In this document: piece by piece, positions 1 through 6,735 of the stretch
Layout: every line of letters begins with the position of its first letter
Numbering within the stretch: the stretch's first letter is position 1
Source: Chloroflexota bacterium
GTDB lineage: Bacteria > Chloroflexota > Anaerolineae > Anaerolineales > Villigracilaceae
Assembly (NCBI GenBank): GCA_021787595.1
Contig: JAJYLQ010000012.1
Location: forward strand, 1 to 64,000
DNA length: 64,000 nt
Direction of reading: 5' to 3'
Notes under the pieces: model-generated
The model's database searches: none
What the model was told of the DNA's origin: nothing
What the model saw: only the letters and a program-made list of their open reading frames with translations
Translations under genes and position numbers: made by a program

Positions 1-53
1 TTCAGCAATGTCTGTTCCTCTTCACTCAAGTCCACCATATATTTCTTCACCAT
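1..53 (-). CDS. IS630-like transposase, N-terminal edge (partial)
   Basis: Only the first 17 codons of this minus-strand gene are inside the window; it runs off the left edge. The ATG is at 53 and is preceded by a good Shine-Dalgarno sequence (AAGGAGA). The peptide begins MVKKYMVDLSEEEQTLL, which resembles the start of IS630-family (DDE superfamily) transposases, where a short basic stretch is followed by 'LSEEE' and a helix-turn-helix. Identification rests on this N-terminus alone, so the family is likely but not certain. A hairpin just upstream covers the ribosome binding site (see next entry), as is common for transposase genes. Confidence 0.5.
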   Translation of the reverse strand, partial: MVKKYMVDLSEEEQTLL

Positions 54-54
54 G

Positions 55-79
55 CCTGTCTCCTTTGTATGGAGACAGG
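55..79 (-). promoter_or_regulatory. Hairpin covering the transposase ribosome binding site
   Basis: Positions 55-63 and 71-79 form a perfect 9-bp inverted repeat (CCTGTCTCC / GGAGACAGG) with a 7-nt loop. In the minus-strand mRNA the 3' arm contains the Shine-Dalgarno sequence one base before the AUG at 53. Folding would hide the ribosome binding site. This layout is known in insertion sequences, where it limits translation from read-through transcripts. The function here is inferred. Confidence 0.5.
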
Positions 80-413
80 ATAATCCGAATCGCACTTATC
101 AAAGCATGCTTGACACAGTACTAGTTCATGGAAGAAAATAGTGTAAAAGGTGCATATATAAAGTGGAGAGGGCCACAGGTGAACAGGGAAACCGTGGCCC
201 TTCGGGGGAAAGCGTCAACCGGGGGAACAGCCCTTGAGTTTTTGAAGAAGAACTGGCGCAGGATGTGCCGGAACTTATCACGGATTTTCCTACTGACGCG
301 GTTTCATTCCGCCTCTCGCGCAGTTTTTTCCAATAAAGGTCGGAGCGGCAAGCTCGTATAATTCCGCCTATTGATTCCGCGTGGGTATGTTTGCCTTCAT
401 GGGATTCTTCCTG
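80..413. other. Intergenic stretch with possible gene remnant
   Basis: No convincing intact gene lies here. On the plus strand, 238-336 is open without a start codon and reads like a natural protein end (EEELAQDVPELITDFPTDAV, then about 11 residues and a stop), so it may be a degraded C-terminus left beside the insertion sequence. A 77-codon open frame at 128-361 in another phase has unlikely composition and no ribosome binding site. Confidence 0.25.
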
Positions 414-1079
414 TCAGCCTTCCAGTGCCAGCTCTTTCAGGCGGCGATGCCCTGCATATACGCCTCGATATTTTTCGGGAAGCAGGACGGCGATGCGGCA
501 CATGATCTCGTCCGTAAACTGCTGGAGCACCGCACCGCGGTCTTTCGCCGGCAGGGATGGCAATGAGAAGGCCTTTCCCGCATGCAGAACAATGTGCGAG
601 CGGCGCAGATGCCTGAGATTGCCTAAAATAACTTTATCCTCCGTCCCGGCCAGTCCGACCGGCACGATCGGACGATTGAGCTTGGCCGCCAGGTAGCTGA
701 CTCCCGGCTTGCCCTCGTTCATCCCGCCGACGCGCGAACGCGTTCCCTCCGGCGCGATGACGAGGATATTGCCTTTCTCCATCAGGCCAATGATCCTGCG
801 CATCGCTTTCAGGTCCGGATTGAATCGGTCAATGAAAATGAAGTTTGCGTATTTGGCCGCCCAGCGGAGGAAGGCATTCCTTTCCCATTTTTCGGCAACC
901 GGGATGAATACATCCCAGCGATCAATGGCGTAGAACAGCATGGCCGCGTCCAACATGCCGATGTGATTTGTGGCGATCACGAAAGCGCCCGTGGGCGGTA
1001 CGTTTTCATAACCGTGAACATCAACTTTTGCGATGATGTTGATCAGCCTGCGAAGAAGCCAGCGAAGAAATGTACGCAT
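414..1079 (-). CDS. plsC: Lysophospholipid acyltransferase (PlsC/AGPAT family)
   Basis: This 221-residue protein is probably a 1-acylglycerol-3-phosphate acyltransferase, which adds the second acyl chain during phospholipid synthesis at the inner membrane face. It has the family's catalytic block NHIGMLD (NHx4D) near residue 40, a FIDR block, and the acceptor-binding EGTRSR motif near residue 110. A basic, hydrophobic N-terminus (MRTFLRWLLRRLINIIAKV) fits membrane association. An upstream in-frame ATG at 1103 would add eight poorly conserved residues, so I prefer 1079. The gene stands alone. Broader acyltransferase specificity cannot be excluded. Confidence 0.85.
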   Translation of the reverse strand: MRTFLRWLLRRLINIIAKVDVHGYENVPPTGAFVIATNHIGMLDAAMLFYAIDRWDVFIPVAEKWERNAFLRWAAKYANFIFIDRFNPDLKAMRRIIGLMEKGNILVIAPEGTRSRVGGMNEGKPGVSYLAAKLNRPIVPVGLAGTEDKVILGNLRHLRRSHIVLHAGKAFSLPSLPAKDRGAVLQQFTDEIMCRIAVLLPEKYRGVYAGHRRLKELALEG

Positions 1080-1133
1080 TGGCTTATTGTACACGAAACA
1101 CAAACAGTCGAAACTTAAATCACTGATGTTACG

Positions 1134-1262
1134 CAGCGGCTCGTTTCGGCGGGATCAATCCCTGCCTCAGTCCATGAAAGTGGCGCCAGCCCGCAGGCGT
1201 CGCCGTGGCAACAGCTTCCAAGCCCTGAGCAGGGGATTTATCCCCGCTCGCTGCGTAAGGTG
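1134..1262. repeat. Dispersed repeat (GGGATTTATCCC type)
   Basis: The gap between the acyltransferase and PilZ genes carries a GC-rich palindromic unit with CTGAGCAGGGGATTTATCCC and GGCGTCGCCGTGG blocks. The same blocks recur, partly inverted, at about 51200-51320. This is intergenic filler of a dispersed family, not a gene. Confidence 0.6.
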
Positions 1263-1324
1263 AGTTAAATCAAAAAGGTTCCATCGTTCATGGCGACGGA
1301 ACCTTTTATGCCGGTTGGCCCTGC

Positions 1325-1708
1325 TTACCGCCATAAATAATCGGCGGTGGATGTCCTGTTGGGATTCTGGGAACCGTACTTATCGAACATGCGGGCAAAG
1401 ATCTCGAAGTCGCTGGGCGTCATGTTGACGATTTGAAAACCAACGTCGTAAAGCGCCGGATCAAGGCGGTCTTTTGTACACCATTTGCTTCGCGCGCCAA
1501 AAACCATGAAAGGTTTTTCGGAAATATCGCCCGGAAGCTCGATGCGGAAGAAGAAATCCCGATTTTGCGAGATCGGCTTGGCCGACTCCAGTTTGAACCC
1601 TCCGGTGCTGATGTCCGCCAGATGACCCACCAGTTCTCCGGTATTTTCGTTCATGACCCTCATGTAATAAGAGAAATTCCTTCTAGGTAGCCGACGTCTT
1701 TCTACCAT
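1325..1708 (-). CDS. PilZ domain protein
   Basis: This 127-residue single-domain protein looks like a PilZ cyclic-di-GMP receptor. The N-terminus holds an arginine block (ERRRLPRRNF) matching the RxxxR nucleotide-binding motif, and about 30 residues later is DISTGGF, matching (D/N)xSxxG. Both parts of the c-di-GMP binding signature are therefore present. The start at 1708 has AAGGA upstream at good spacing; an in-frame start at 1750 lacks one. No flagellar or diguanylate cyclase gene is nearby, so the output it controls is unknown. C-terminal to the barrel is a short helical tail. Confidence 0.85.
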   Translation of the reverse strand: MVERRRLPRRNFSYYMRVMNENTGELVGHLADISTGGFKLESAKPISQNRDFFFRIELPGDISEKPFMVFGARSKWCTKDRLDPALYDVGFQIVNMTPSDFEIFARMFDKYGSQNPNRTSTADYLWR

Positions 1709-1801
1709 AATTGAATTCCTTTCTGCTCGTCTATGGAAAGTATATAGCAAGTCTTGAAAAGAATCAACGGTACAAAAATCTCTTTATCGTGTGATCAACT
1801 T

Positions 1802-2959
1802 CTACTCGGCTTTCAAAATATGAGTGATGATCGAAGCGCCCGAACCGCCGATGTTTTGTGCCATGCCGATCTTCGCTCCATCCACCTGGGTCTTGCCGCA
1901 TTCGCCGCGCAGCTGCTGGGCGACTTCCACGATCTGATACATGCCCGTTGCGCCGACCGGATGCCCGCGCGCCTTCAACCCGCCGCGCGTGCAGATCGGC
2001 ACTCGGCCCGCTGGCGTGATCTCGTTATCGAGTCCGAGTCGAACGCCTTTGCCGCGTTCCGCAAATCCGCAGGCTTCGAGCGAAAGCGCCGTCATGATCG
2101 AAAACGCGTCGTGAAGTTCGAATACGGCAATATCTTTTGGCTCGACGTTTGCCATTTCATAGCATCGTTTTGCTGAATCATAAGCAGCGGAAAGAAATAA
2201 CGGATCTTTGCGCGAATGGACGGCAATCGTATCGGTCGCGGACGCCGAAGCGGCTACCACCACACGCGGCCTTCCTGGCATCGAAGCAACTTTTTCCGCC
2301 GGGACGATGACCGCCGCCGCCGCCCCATCGCCGATGGGGGATGCATCCAGCAAATTGATGGGCGTTGCCACCATCGAGGACTTTTCGAAGCGTTCGACCG
2401 TGATCTTTTCATGCAGGCGGGCAAATGGATTGTGCATGGCGTTGGCATGGGCATTGATCGAGAACGGCGCAAAGTCCGTGTGCCTCCAGCCGAACTCGAA
2501 CATGTAACGCTGCATCACCAGCGCGTTGAGCCCCACGAACGAAACGCCCTGTTCGACTTCATAATCCGCGTCGGCGGCGGTGGCCAGGGCCGCGGTCACA
2601 TCGTGACCGGCCTTGTCGGTCATCTTTTCGACGCCAACCACCAGCGCCGATTCGATGTCGCCGGACGCGACCGCCATCAGTCCCGCGCGAAACGCCGCCG
2701 CGCCCGAGCCGCACGCGGCTTCGATCTTGATGGCTTCGCGATGCCAGAGTCCGATCCAATCTGAAAAAAAAGTTCCGAGCTGATTCTGACCATCAATCAA
2801 CGGCGCAAGCATATTGCCGACGAACAGTGCATCCACTTTATCCGCGCCCGCGTCCTGCATCGCCGCAAAGGCTGCTTCGCCGCCGATCTCGCGCAGAGAT
2901 TTGTCCCAATGCTCGTCAACCGAAGTTTGCCCGATTCCAAGAATGGCTATTTTTCGCAT
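1802..2959 (-). CDS. Thiolase family protein (acetyl-CoA acetyltransferase-like)
   Basis: This 385-residue protein belongs to the thiolase superfamily, which makes or breaks acetoacetyl-CoA-type bonds. The nucleophilic cysteine is in EAACGSGAAAF (Cys83) and the C-terminal histidine block is KARGHPVGATG. The last active-site loop reads QNIGGSGAS, so the cysteine of classical biosynthetic thiolases is replaced by Asn, as in archaeal and SCP-x-like thiolases. Archaeal members of this group often work with a small DUF35 partner in HMG-CoA synthesis; none is adjacent here. The start at 2959 lies two bases from the divergent start of the next gene, so the two share a promoter region. Confidence 0.85.
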   Translation of the reverse strand: MRKIAILGIGQTSVDEHWDKSLREIGGEAAFAAMQDAGADKVDALFVGNMLAPLIDGQNQLGTFFSDWIGLWHREAIKIEAACGSGAAAFRAGLMAVASGDIESALVVGVEKMTDKAGHDVTAALATAADADYEVEQGVSFVGLNALVMQRYMFEFGWRHTDFAPFSINAHANAMHNPFARLHEKITVERFEKSSMVATPINLLDASPIGDGAAAAVIVPAEKVASMPGRPRVVVAASASATDTIAVHSRKDPLFLSAAYDSAKRCYEMANVEPKDIAVFELHDAFSIMTALSLEACGFAERGKGVRLGLDNEITPAGRVPICTRGGLKARGHPVGATGMYQIVEVAQQLRGECGKTQVDGAKIGMAQNIGGSGASIITHILKAE

Positions 2960-2961
2960 GT

Positions 2962-3564
2962 ATGAATTTTACCAGCGGCGACTATCAGCGTCTATCAGAA
3001 TTAAAATTGGCAGCGATGAAGGATCATTCCGACTGGCTTGAACAATTGCTGGCAAACCTGGATCATTGCGGTTTGGATGGACAGGCCGCGCTGAAATATT
3101 TGAAGGATCATCGCGTCGAAGTGAGTCTGCGCGATCAACCCACCGCGGCGCGCTGGACCTTGACCGGTCAGCTTCAACTTCATCCCCGCTACGCTGACGG
3201 CGCGTCCGACGCGGCTTATCCGTTGAGTTTGATTATTCATGAAGTGAAACATTTGCAACAAGGATTCTTTATAGCACTTTCGGTCTATGGCGAACTCGAA
3301 GCATGGCAACTTCAATTCTCTTTTTTGAAATCATTGACTGGGATCTATCATCCTGAGACGAATCCAAACAATGTTATTCAAGAATTAATGTCGCTGCCGC
3401 TGAATGGAAATCGTGACACACTTCGGCAAGCGCGGCAACGGATGCAGGCGTATGCCGGCAAAAGATATCGTGTTGATTTATTGCCGTTGTATCCACTGCC
3501 GAAAGAACTTATGTTCATCTTGACTCAGCGTGAATTTGGTTCAGACAACCGCCTACGAAAATAA
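2962..3564 (+). CDS. Protein of unknown function with HExxH motif
   Basis: I do not recognise the family of this roughly 200-residue protein. It contains LIIHEVKHLQQG in the middle, an HExxH zinc-peptidase signature, followed about 15 residues later by a Glu-rich helix (YGELEAWQLQF) that could supply the third ligand of a gluzincin-like site. No signal peptide or membrane segment is visible, so it is probably cytoplasmic. The ATG at 2962 immediately follows the divergent thiolase start; a second ATG at 3016 is an alternative. HExxH occurs by chance fairly often, so peptidase activity is a suggestion only. Confidence 0.6.
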   Translation: MNFTSGDYQRLSELKLAAMKDHSDWLEQLLANLDHCGLDGQAALKYLKDHRVEVSLRDQPTAARWTLTGQLQLHPRYADGASDAAYPLSLIIHEVKHLQQGFFIALSVYGELEAWQLQFSFLKSLTGIYHPETNPNNVIQELMSLPLNGNRDTLRQARQRMQAYAGKRYRVDLLPLYPLPKELMFILTQREFGSDNRLRK

Positions 3565-3610
3565 TATTTTGTTTTAATGTGCTTCACAGATTTTCGTTAT
3601 ATGATGATCG

Positions 3611-3807
3611 TGTGGAAAGGAGGTACCCATAGAGACACCGCCTGAAATACAATCCAAGGGAAAGGGTGAGACGACCTAACCTGCTGGATAAGTTGTTTGA
3701 GTTCATATATCCAGACGTTCTCCAAACGAAAAGACGGTGGCGAGCTGCCTTTTCCCGGTAACAAAGAAAAAATTGACGGATGGGTGACACCCATCCGTCT
3801 CTTTTTA
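3611..3807 (+). ncRNA. Candidate structured small RNA ending in a terminator
   Basis: This gap has no good gene but folds well on the plus strand. GGAAAGG (about 3615) can pair with CCTTTTCC (about 3749), CACCG with CGGTG inside that, and a 7-bp hairpin CTGGATA/TATCCAG sits at the tip. It ends in a strong intrinsic terminator. A TATGAT box at 3600-3605 is a plausible -10 element. Length (about 195 nt) and long imperfect hairpin shape recall 6S RNA, but I cannot confirm the class. Confidence 0.45.
3775..3807 (+). terminator. Intrinsic terminator
   Basis: A perfect 11-bp stem (GACGGATGGGT 3775-3785, ACCCATCCGTC 3789-3799) with a 3-nt loop is followed by TCTTTTT. It is one of the clearest terminators in the window and ends the candidate small RNA, since the upstream HExxH gene stopped more than 200 bases earlier. 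Confidence 0.85.
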
Positions 3808-3942
3808 ATTCAATAGACCTCTTGCATAAGCGTCCTCGTCGCCGTCCCCGGCGGTGTCGCATGGCGCTCTTCCATGGCGCCATGCGACACCGCCTTGAGC
3901 AAAGGGATTCATTGACTTTTGCAAGAAATCTAATAATGAATT
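3807..3942. mobile_element. MITE-like element with terminal inverted repeats
   Basis: Outer inverted ends AATTCAATAGACCTCTTGCA (3807-3826) and its imperfect complement (3920-3942) enclose a perfect 18-bp palindrome (3850-3867 / 3877-3894, GGCGGTGTCGCATGGCGC and complement). The element is about 136 bp and has no coding capacity, which fits a miniature inverted-repeat transposable element. The AGACCTCTTGCA end resembles ends of IS5-type elements that I know from other bacteria, but that link is from memory. Confidence 0.55.
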
Positions 3943-3975
3943 GGAATAAGATAATGAAAGTTGTGAATGTCCCGC

Positions 3976-4326
3976 CTATTTCATTCCCGCCAGAACTTTG
4001 GTGATGACCGTGTCCAGCAAAACAGAATCGACCTGTCCGTTCAGCCGCGCCAACACTGCGGATTTTATTCTTTGTTTCAATTCCGCATCGCTCGTTGATT
4101 CTCGTCGCTGCCCATCGCGCGGATACGCCGCCACCAAATTGACTGACTGACTGTAAATCGCTTTGGGCGGCGCGCCGGGTTCGACGCGGTTGATCTTGAT
4201 TCCATGTTTTAGCGCGCGTTCCACGGCGAGGTCCGTCATGACGACGTTGTCGGTCACGTCAATGCTCGTGACGCCGCGCGCCTTCATCTCATCAATATCG
4301 CGTTCGGTATAAAAGACTTTCGCCAT
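3976..4326 (-). CDS. Small BMC-associated protein: EutQ/EutT N-terminal-like domain plus amphipathic helix
   Basis: This 116-residue protein is last in the eut operon. Residues 1-47 (FYTERDIDEM, then DVTDNVVMTDLA, then HGIKI) match in pattern the N-terminus of EutQ in the same operon and the usual N-terminus of EutT. A variable linker follows, and residues 81-116 form one predicted amphipathic helix (LKQRIKSAVLARL, LLDTVITKVLAGM) that looks like a cargo-encapsulation peptide. A paralogue sits in the second BMC cluster at 28394. No catalytic residues are evident, so an adaptor or assembly role is my inference. The start at 4326 has AGGAGG upstream, eight bases after the preceding gene. Confidence 0.75.
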   Translation of the reverse strand: MAKVFYTERDIDEMKARGVTSIDVTDNVVMTDLAVERALKHGIKINRVEPGAPPKAIYSQSVNLVAAYPRDGQRRESTSDAELKQRIKSAVLARLNGQVDSVLLDTVITKVLAGMK

Positions 4327-4334
4327 CGAGCCTC

Positions 4335-4964
4335 CTATTTTTCGGGCCGGCCATCGAGTTCTTCGAGCGCTTTCACCGCCGCATTGCGCGCCGTGAGAAT
4401 CTCCGCCTCCGAGCCGGAGAGCCACATGCGGCCAAAACGTCCGACCGATGAGATGTGCAGCAATTTGATGGTCGAACCTTTCTCGGCTTCGTTGAAAGCA
4501 TAGTTGATGTACGCGGCAGGCGCGCATTCCAGGACCAGCATCGTTTCGCCGGGGACCAGCATCGAGCCGCGCCGGAAGCGATTCAGCAGTTGCGCCTGAT
4601 ATGGATCCACATTCGTAATGACTTGTATCGAAGCAATGGACGGCTTGACGCGGTCTTCGATCTTCAATCCGAGACGGGCCAGGACGATGCGCCCTGCTTC
4701 CAAAACTTCGGCCTGCGATTTCGAGTGAACCTCGAACATGCCGAACTCGCGCTCGACGATCTGCGCGCCCGGTTTTGCCTCCGTGGACTTGACCGCAATA
4801 TCCACGAGACGAAAGACTTCGTTGCCCGGTGCAACTTCGATGTATAACGCGGCCATGCCCTCGGTGGGAAGATCGCCCTGCGTGATCGTCCCGACGAAGG
4901 CCGCGTACTGCGGCTGCATCCGGTCGAGATAGGAATAGCAGCGAAGTGAAAATTGATCAGCCAT
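4335..4964 (-). CDS. BMC-T shell protein, CcmP/CsoS1D-like (permuted tandem domain)
   Basis: This 209-residue protein has two BMC domains, roughly residues 15-100 and 110-205. The opening SYLDRMQPQYAAFVGT and the block IVEREFGMFEVHS closely follow the pattern of CcmP and CsoS1D, trimeric shell proteins made of permuted BMC domains that can stack in pairs and have a gated central pore. Such trimers are thought to pass larger metabolites or cofactors. It is unusual beside a standard EutL-type trimer, so this shell has two different tandem-domain proteins. It lies eight bases upstream of the small protein gene and follows eutJ in the same direction. Confidence 0.85.
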   Translation of the reverse strand: MADQFSLRCYSYLDRMQPQYAAFVGTITQGDLPTEGMAALYIEVAPGNEVFRLVDIAVKSTEAKPGAQIVEREFGMFEVHSKSQAEVLEAGRIVLARLGLKIEDRVKPSIASIQVITNVDPYQAQLLNRFRRGSMLVPGETMLVLECAPAAYINYAFNEAEKGSTIKLLHISSVGRFGRMWLSGSEAEILTARNAAVKALEELDGRPEK

Positions 4965-4983
4965 AGAAAAGCTCCAATTATGT

Positions 4984-5040
4984 CGTCCTGGGCCTTCGCT
5001 TAAGAAACGTGATTCTTCGCTTCGCTCAGAATGACATTCA
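4984..5040. repeat. Dispersed repeat (cttcgctcagaatgaca type)
   Basis: The gap between eutJ and the CcmP-like gene contains GATTCTTCGCTTCGCTCAG followed by AATGACA, repeated at about 22729-22756. It belongs to the dispersed families that fill most gaps of this operon. Confidence 0.55.
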
Positions 5041-5045
5041 AAAGA

Positions 5046-5891
5046 TTAGTTGTGCATGGCAATGCCAAGCGGCGTGACGAATAATGGATTGCCGGGCAGC
5101 ACCGTTTCGATGCCCGTCACTTCCTGAACGACCTTGTCCATGCCGGGGTAGGCGCACGTGCCGCCTACCAGATAAATCCGTTCCACTTGATGACCTTGAA
5201 TGTGACGATTGATGATCGTACCGACTTTTTCCATCACGGGGCGGATGACCGGGAAGAGCCGCGTCTGCTCGTTTGGATTTTTCTTGAGCGCTTCGGCCTC
5301 CTCGAAAGTGGATCCCGTTGAACCGGCGATCACCAGCGAGAAGTGAGTCCCGCCGGTCGGCTCATCCGCTGTGTACACGACTTTGCCGTTTTCGAAAATT
5401 GCGATGCCTGTGGTCCCGCCGCCGACATCCACGATGGCGCCATCTTGAATTTGCAAAACGTTGTTGGCCGCGGTCGGTTCATCAATCAAACCTGTGCAAT
5501 CCAGCCCCGCGCCGTATAAAACATTCGCCGTCGCGCGGACTTCCGCTTGCGGCACGCCGGGCGGATACGCGGTGGCAGCGGATGTCAAGGTGAATCCAAG
5601 TTTCTCCTCGACCTTCGATTTCATCTTGCGAAGCAGATCCACCGCGCCGACAAAATCCACAACGAGACCATCGCGCACGACTTCCGCGAATTGATATTCG
5701 CCTGCGATGGGCTGGCAGTTTTCATCGAGCACGATCAGCACGGTGTAGGCCGTTCCCAAATCCACGCCGGCGTGGACCGTGCCGCGATAAATACCGGACG
5801 GCAAAAGCAGATCAGGGTCAGGATGCCAGCCATTGGCTCCAGACATGATCGAGTCGGTGCGGGTGAGAAGGTCAGAAAGATTCGGATTCAT
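5046..5891 (-). CDS. eutJ: Ethanolamine utilisation protein EutJ (Hsp70-like ATPase fold)
   Basis: EutJ is a conserved eut-operon protein of the actin/Hsp70 ATPase fold, thought to act as a chaperone for microcompartment enzymes. The sequence shows the fold's phosphate and adenosine blocks: GVDLGTAYTVLIVLD (phosphate 1), IDEPTAAN, VDVGGGTTGIAIF (phosphate 2) and YLVGGTCAYPGMD (adenosine). With the start at MNPNLSDLL (5891) it is 281 residues, close to enterobacterial EutJ. Upstream in-frame codons up to 6005 fall in a dispersed repeat and are not conserved, so the start is set here although the Shine-Dalgarno is weak. It follows eutT. Confidence 0.85.
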   Translation of the reverse strand: MNPNLSDLLTRTDSIMSGANGWHPDPDLLLPSGIYRGTVHAGVDLGTAYTVLIVLDENCQPIAGEYQFAEVVRDGLVVDFVGAVDLLRKMKSKVEEKLGFTLTSAATAYPPGVPQAEVRATANVLYGAGLDCTGLIDEPTAANNVLQIQDGAIVDVGGGTTGIAIFENGKVVYTADEPTGGTHFSLVIAGSTGSTFEEAEALKKNPNEQTRLFPVIRPVMEKVGTIINRHIQGHQVERIYLVGGTCAYPGMDKVVQEVTGIETVLPGNPLFVTPLGIAMHN

Positions 5892-5904
5892 TGATTCAAG
5901 AACC

Positions 5905-5964
5905 GGACACGGATTTCGCGGATTTCGTTTTCTCTTACTTCGTGCAACTTTGTGTCCTTTGTGG
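5905..5964. repeat. Dispersed repeat (CACAAAGGACACAAAG type)
   Basis: The eutT-eutJ gap contains CTTTGTGTCCTTTGTGG beside a 'gatttcgcggatttcg' stretch. Similar tracts are at about 7300-7378, 9437-9508 and 26846-26942, three of the four in gaps of BMC genes. Confidence 0.55.
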
Positions 5965-6735
5965 TTAAGTAAGCTTTCCTGCTTTGAAATACAACTCCAA
6001 AACATAAACTGCCGATGAAAAGCGATTCAACGCATGTGAAATATTATTTCCAATTCCACTTTGATCGAGGCCTCGATCCGCGCCGAAGGCCTCCAGCGCG
6101 ACCACTTCGACTTCGCGCGCCTGCGTCCGCAGGACATTCAGCCAGTGAATCATCTCGTGGTCTTCCGGCCCTGGAATGATGTGCTGGATTCCAAGATGAC
6201 GATCCGGCCAATGCGAAATTTCGTGTAGTTCTTCTTCGCGCTTGCCCAATAAAATCAAGGGAGCGACTGGCCGCGCATGATATTCAGCACTCATGATCTC
6301 ACGGCAATACGCCGACAATGTATCGAGGTGTGAGGCGAGACTCGCCATCTGAAATCCGCGCGCCTTCGCCGCGGCAAGCATGACCCAAGCATGGAGCGAG
6401 TCGACGCGTCCACGGAGGATCAGCCTCGGGTCCGTTTTGGATGCGAAGTGCCCCGCATCCAGTTGAGTCATGTGATCGGGCTTATGCTTGATCGGTTGTC
6501 CGCATACCGCGCAGACCGGAACGGGTCCGGTAAGGACGACGGGGAATGTGCCAGGCTTGTCCCAGTCAGGATGGATGTGATTCGATTCGATCACCTGTGA
6601 TTGCGCGTCCATTTTGTGTTGACGCAGAAACTCGCGCGCTAAATCGGTGAAGCGCGTCTCGGACGGAAACACAGGCAGCCGCCCGCGCCCGTTCTTCCAG
6701 TATTCACGCAATTCGCTTTCGGTGACGATCGTCAT
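5965..6735 (-). CDS. eutT: Ethanolamine utilisation cobalamin adenosyltransferase EutT
   Basis: EutT transfers adenosyl from ATP to cob(I)alamin, making the adenosylcobalamin needed by ethanolamine ammonia-lyase. This 256-residue protein has the EutT-specific metal site PVCAVCGQ (Cys75, Cys78) with nearby histidines (KHKPDH), then a helical ATP:corrinoid transferase domain with LRGRVDSLHAW and, near the end, IGNNISHALNRFSSAVYVLE. The first 45 residues carry the same short module as EutQ and the two small proteins (TESELREYW, SETRFTDLAREF). Its ATG overlaps the eutQ stop by four bases, so the two are translationally coupled. Confidence 0.9.
   Translation of the reverse strand: MTIVTESELREYWKNGRGRLPVFPSETRFTDLAREFLRQHKMDAQSQVIESNHIHPDWDKPGTFPVVLTGPVPVCAVCGQPIKHKPDHMTQLDAGHFASKTDPRLILRGRVDSLHAWVMLAAAKARGFQMASLASHLDTLSAYCREIMSAEYHARPVAPLILLGKREEELHEISHWPDRHLGIQHIIPGPEDHEMIHWLNVLRTQAREVEVVALEAFGADRGLDQSGIGNNISHALNRFSSAVYVLELYFKAGKLT

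Noticed and set aside
128-361. A 77-codon open frame beside the transposase
   Set aside because: Arg/Ser-rich composition, no Shine-Dalgarno, no homologue recognised. A different phase in the same place looks more protein-like but lacks a start.
3611-3807. Naming the candidate RNA as 6S RNA
   Set aside because: Only the general hairpin shape and length fit; I could not verify the conserved bubble or run a covariance search.
3584-3883. Minus-strand open frames across the small RNA and MITE
   Set aside because: They cross a strong terminator stem and a palindromic element; the sequence is better explained by RNA structure.
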